Positions 62,086 to 64,000 of a stretch of DNA of 64,000 nt are shown here, piece after piece. The notes beneath the pieces were generated by a model. That model was not told the DNA's origin and searched no databases. It saw only the letters and a program-made list of their open reading frames with translations. This DNA is from Lentisphaeria bacterium (lineage in GTDB: Bacteria; Verrucomicrobiota; Lentisphaeria; Victivallales; UBA1829), in NCBI GenBank assembly GCA_017456805.1, contig JAFTIQ010000034.1:146622-210621 (forward strand), given 5' to 3'. How positions within the stretch are numbered: position 1 is the first letter of the stretch; the number at the start of each line of letters is the position of its first letter. Made by a program: the position numbers and the translations under genes.

Positions 62086-63311
62086 TCAAAAAGGTCCCTC
62101 AATACATTAGAGAATGTATTATTCAGTTTATCTTGCACAGATATAAAATATCTGTCTGTCCCATGTAATATAGCATCTTCTTTAAATTGTTCAAGCAATA
62201 TTCCTTTTTTATTTTTCAGGATATTTTGAACATAAGCTCTTGCTATAAGTTCATCATTTTCCAAAGCGTTATTAAAATCACCTAACATTTTCTTTTCGCT
62301 TCTGCCCAAGTAATTTCTTTTAACAAGAAAATCTCTTTTGCTTACTAAAGATTTATATTCTTCTGATTCTTTAATAATCTCCAAAATTTTATCTCTTTGC
62401 TTCTTTGTCATAAAGAGCTTATCTATAACATGCCCTGTTTCATGCACCGCTGTTAATGCCGCATGTTTGCTATTATGAGCAACATTGAAAAATATTACTC
62501 TTCCGGAACCATCGGTTAAGATAAATCCATGCTGTGTGTCATCTGTTTTCAACATAAAATGTTTTGGAATACCTCTTACCTTTTCATGTTCCAATATTTT
62601 TTTTACTTCTTCTGGAACAATATCCCACTGTTCTTTTCCCTTTGTAGTATTTAACCGTTGTATTGAAATCCCATCATCTTTGATTATCATATTCGGATCA
62701 TTTGTAAAATCGACAGAATTAAACTTGGGTTTAGAAGAAATCTTTTCCCCATAAGCCTTAAAACTCTTCTTATCCATCTCTTTCAGCTCTTTTACCGTAA
62801 ACGCTCGATCCGGAAACGGCGGAATAAACTTTTCAAGATCCAGCCCGCCACTCTTCCAGAGTTTGAACCGTTCCGGTCCAAGATAACTTCTCTGTGTCTT
62901 CTCGTCAAGCTGAAGAAAATAATCCTTGAACTTCATATTCCCCGGAGCCGGAGAGTATGCCGGTTTCCCGGTCCGCTTCTCAAAATCACGCTGAGCTTGA
63001 TAATAATATTTTTTCCGTGTCGCATACGCCAACTCTTCCCACTTCTTGCCGGGATATTTCTTTTCGTATGCTTCTTTTGCCAAAGCATCAAAATCAGCGT
63101 TTGCCATTGGTCGCGGTACATCATCCCCTAAATCCGTCAGCTCCATGACCGGAAGCAATACACACCTGCAAGATGGATGCAACGGAGGGACCGGATGCGG
63201 TTCTTTTGTTTTCCACCGTCTCCGGCTCAATCCGGCGCATGAATGACAAGTCCGTCCGTCCAGCGTATCAAGCCACTCAACACCGATCACTACATCGTCA
63301 TTATCTTCAAG
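62082..63311 (-). CDS. MuF/SPP1 gp7-type phage head protein, 5' truncated, with C-terminal metallopeptidase-like domain
   Basis: The frame is open from 63311 (TGA at 63312-63314); the first possible start is GTG 63290, giving 402 residues. The beginning (GVEWLDTLDGRTCHSCAGL ... PPLHPSCRCVLLPV) is the end of a MuF/SPP1 gp7 minor head domain, whose N-terminal 200 or more residues are missing. Residues 60-190 are a Lys-rich linker. The C-terminal part (190-402) contains AVHETGHVID, a zinc metallopeptidase HExxH motif, with ENDELIARAY as a possible third ligand. MuF proteins with variable toxin-like C-termini are known in phages. The truncation ends exactly at the start of the rRNA-linked repeat, so this is a remnant whose expression is doubtful. 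Confidence 0.75.
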   Translation of the reverse strand, partial: LEDNDDVVIGVEWLDTLDGRTCHSCAGLSRRRWKTKEPHPVPPLHPSCRCVLLPVMELTDLGDDVPRPMANADFDALAKEAYEKKYPGKKWEELAYATRKKYYYQAQRDFEKRTGKPAYSPAPGNMKFKDYFLQLDEKTQRSYLGPERFKLWKSGGLDLEKFIPPFPDRAFTVKELKEMDKKSFKAYGEKISSKPKFNSVDFTNDPNMIIKDDGISIQRLNTTKGKEQWDIVPEEVKKILEHEKVRGIPKHFMLKTDDTQHGFILTDGSGRVIFFNVAHNSKHAALTAVHETGHVIDKLFMTKKQRDKILEIIKESEEYKSLVSKRDFLVKRNYLGRSEKKMLGDFNNALENDELIARAYVQNILKNKKGILLEQFKEDAILHGTDRYFISVQDKLNNTFSNVLRDLFE

Positions 63312-63312
63312 T

Positions 63313-63436
63313 CAATAATTGTATTATTGACTGAGGATTTTTCTATGGGATAGCAGAAAAGACAAAACTATCTCTGAAAAAGATAGCGGATTCCCTGCCG
63401 TAACTCTCCCACACTCAACTGTGCTGTACCATCGTC
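63313..63436. repeat. 124-base direct repeat, copy 1 (5S rRNA 3' fragment plus terminator)
   Basis: Matches copy 2 at 63707-63830 with only four differences and no gaps. On the minus strand it contains the 3' part of a 5S rRNA (63403-63439), a variant end with TTACGGCAGGG, and an intrinsic terminator CTATCT/AGATAG (63368-63386) with a T run. It starts with the palindrome GTCAATAATTGTATTATTGAC, where the MuF frame is cut. Confidence 0.85.
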
Positions 63437-63499
63437 GCTGGAATTTCAGGGCAAAAAAAATCCTGATACAGGAAATAAATCTCTGATCAGGAACTTTTT

Positions 63500-63592
63500 A
63501 TGAAGCGCACCTGCGGTACATGAAGCATTTTCCTTATGGAAAATATGAAGCGCTGCTGCGCTGCATGAAGCGTGATCCTAAGGGATCACATG
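63500..63592. repeat. Tandem ATGAAGC hairpin array
   Basis: ATGAAGC occurs at 63500, 63520, 63545 and 63565, and the next ATG at 63590. Spacings alternate 20, 25, 20, 25. Between them lie different short palindromes: GCACC/GGTAC, ATTTTCC/GGAAAAT (63527-63544), GCGC/GCGC, and GTGATCC/GGATCAC (63572-63589). Palindromes differ in sequence but the separator is constant. It does not look like a CRISPR (units too short, no constant repeat). Confidence 0.8.
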
Positions 63593-63622
63593 TTTTTTTG
63601 CCCAAAATTTGGGCAAAAAAAA
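63593..63622. terminator. Bidirectional intrinsic terminator
   Basis: T7-GCCCAAA-A-TTTGGGC-A8: a near-perfect palindrome with a T run on both strands. The flank GGGCAAAAAAAATCC recurs at 63450 and 63886, after the 5S fragments. Confidence 0.8.
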
Positions 63623-63706
63623 TCCCGGCAGCGAAAGGCGGGGATCTGATAGATTTTTCGTGAGATTGTGAAGGATTTTCTGATAGACCGACGAAAAACC
63701 GCAAGG

Positions 63707-63830
63707 CAATAATTGTATTATTGACTGAGGATTTTTCTATGGGATAGCGGAAAAGACAAAACTATCTCTGAAAAAGATAGCAGATTCCCTGCCGTAACTC
63801 TCCCACTCTCAACTGTGCAGTACCATCGTC
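63707..63830. repeat. 124-base direct repeat, copy 2 (5S rRNA 3' fragment plus terminator)
   Basis: See copy 1. The 5S-like part ends at 63830, where sequence diverges from the intact 5S gene. Terminator hairpin at 63762-63780 with T run on the minus strand. Confidence 0.85.
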
Positions 63831-63843
63831 AAAAGACAAATAC

Positions 63844-63879
63844 AAAAAAAAACGACGTATTCAAAGGAATGACGTCGTT
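63844..63879 (-). terminator. rRNA operon terminator
   Basis: AACGACGT (63851-63858) pairs with ACGTCGTT (63872-63879); on the minus strand a T run follows. It lies about 20 bases after the 5S 3' end. Confidence 0.8.
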
Positions 63880-63895
63880 ATTTGGGCAAAAAAAA

Positions 63896-64000
63896 TCCCG
63901 GCATCGAACTACTCTCCCACACTCAACTGTGCAGTACCATCGTCGCTAGGCCCCTTATCAATCGTGTTCGGGATGGGAACGTGAGTTTCAAGCCTGCTAT
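63896..64000 (-). rRNA. rrf: 5S ribosomal RNA, 5' end cut by the window edge
   Basis: Reading the minus strand, CCCATCCCGAACACG and GACGATGGTACTGC are the conserved loop C and loop E/helix V sequences of bacterial 5S rRNA, and GTGGGAGAGTAG precedes the closing stem ending GCCGGGA. About 105 bases are visible; the first dozen are missing. It is followed by a T run and a terminator. The rest of the rRNA operon is expected to the right of the window. Confidence 0.9.

Noticed and set aside
58626..63311. Intact prophage or integrated element
   Set aside because: Only one phage-type gene, truncated, and no integrase, terminase or tail genes are present. It is at most a remnant.
63500..63592. CRISPR array
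   Set aside because: Constant part is only seven bases, units are 20-25 bases and the variable parts are themselves palindromes; no cas genes.

Overview
The window looks like part of the chromosome of a Gram-negative, glycan-degrading gut bacterium of the Lentisphaerota/Victivallales type. The basis is indirect: meso-diaminopimelate-type MurE, secreted glycoside hydrolases with lectin-like and CBM9-like modules, DUF4434 and DUF6067-like enzymes, and prepilin-like proteins with an [19 protein letters not shown]-terminus sitting next to each polysaccharide locus, a habit common in Lentisphaerae and Planctomycetes. No taxonomic marker other than a partial 5S rRNA is present, so this placement is inference.

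Layout. 1-2510: cell-wall ligases murF (5' cut by the window edge) and murE. 2543-6089: an AraC regulator and a strongly expressed pair, a DegT aminotransferase with a histone-H1-like Lys/Ala tail and a Gfo/Idh/MocA dehydrogenase. 6163-10230: a TMTC-like membrane protein, a sugar-binding-like protein, tRNA-Arg(TCT) and an HpcH/HpaI aldolase. 10670-20844: a minus-strand operon led by a LacI repressor (LacI, GH2, pseudopilin, DUF4434, 1295-aa secreted enzyme, 267-aa secreted protein) with a clear promoter and operator. 20970-25153: an AraC regulator diverging from a glycyl radical enzyme and its activase. 25451-39912: GH130, pseudopilin, 1259-aa secreted enzyme, GH2, LacI, a cupin isomerase, a GHL6-like hydrolase and a GH20-like enzyme. 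40194-44684: a DMT transporter, a ClC channel with CBS domains and two hypotheticals. 44757-56507: an 11-gene minus-strand catabolic operon mixing amino-sugar (NagA, NagB), inositol-like (IolB, PfkB kinase, class II aldolase, Gfo/Idh, TIM-barrel isomerase), FucI-like isomerase, FGGY kinase and FAD/Fe-S oxidoreductase functions, opposite a DeoR regulator. 58626-64000: an accessory end with a TIR-domain protein preceded by a 46-codon gene, an AT-rich membrane/PLD-like gene pair, a truncated MuF-type phage head protein carrying a metallopeptidase domain with a coupled small partner, then duplicated 5S rRNA 3' ends, a hairpin array and the 3' part of a 5S rRNA gene.

How it works together. Secreted enzymes and cytoplasmic GH2/GH130/GH20 enzymes suggest stepwise breakdown of mannose- and HexNAc-containing glycans, with the large operon handling the released amino sugars or an uncommon sugar or cyclitol. 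The most striking unexplained signal is a shared promoter design in front of three separate glycan operons (25321, 33451 and 37878): two TTTGCAT boxes 11 bp apart, exactly 20 bp upstream of a -35 box. This defines a probable local regulon, best explained by an AraC-type activator such as the one at 20970. The best candidates for undescribed systems are this regulon, the 11-gene operon, the unassigned glycyl radical enzyme, and the accessory modules beside the rRNA operon.
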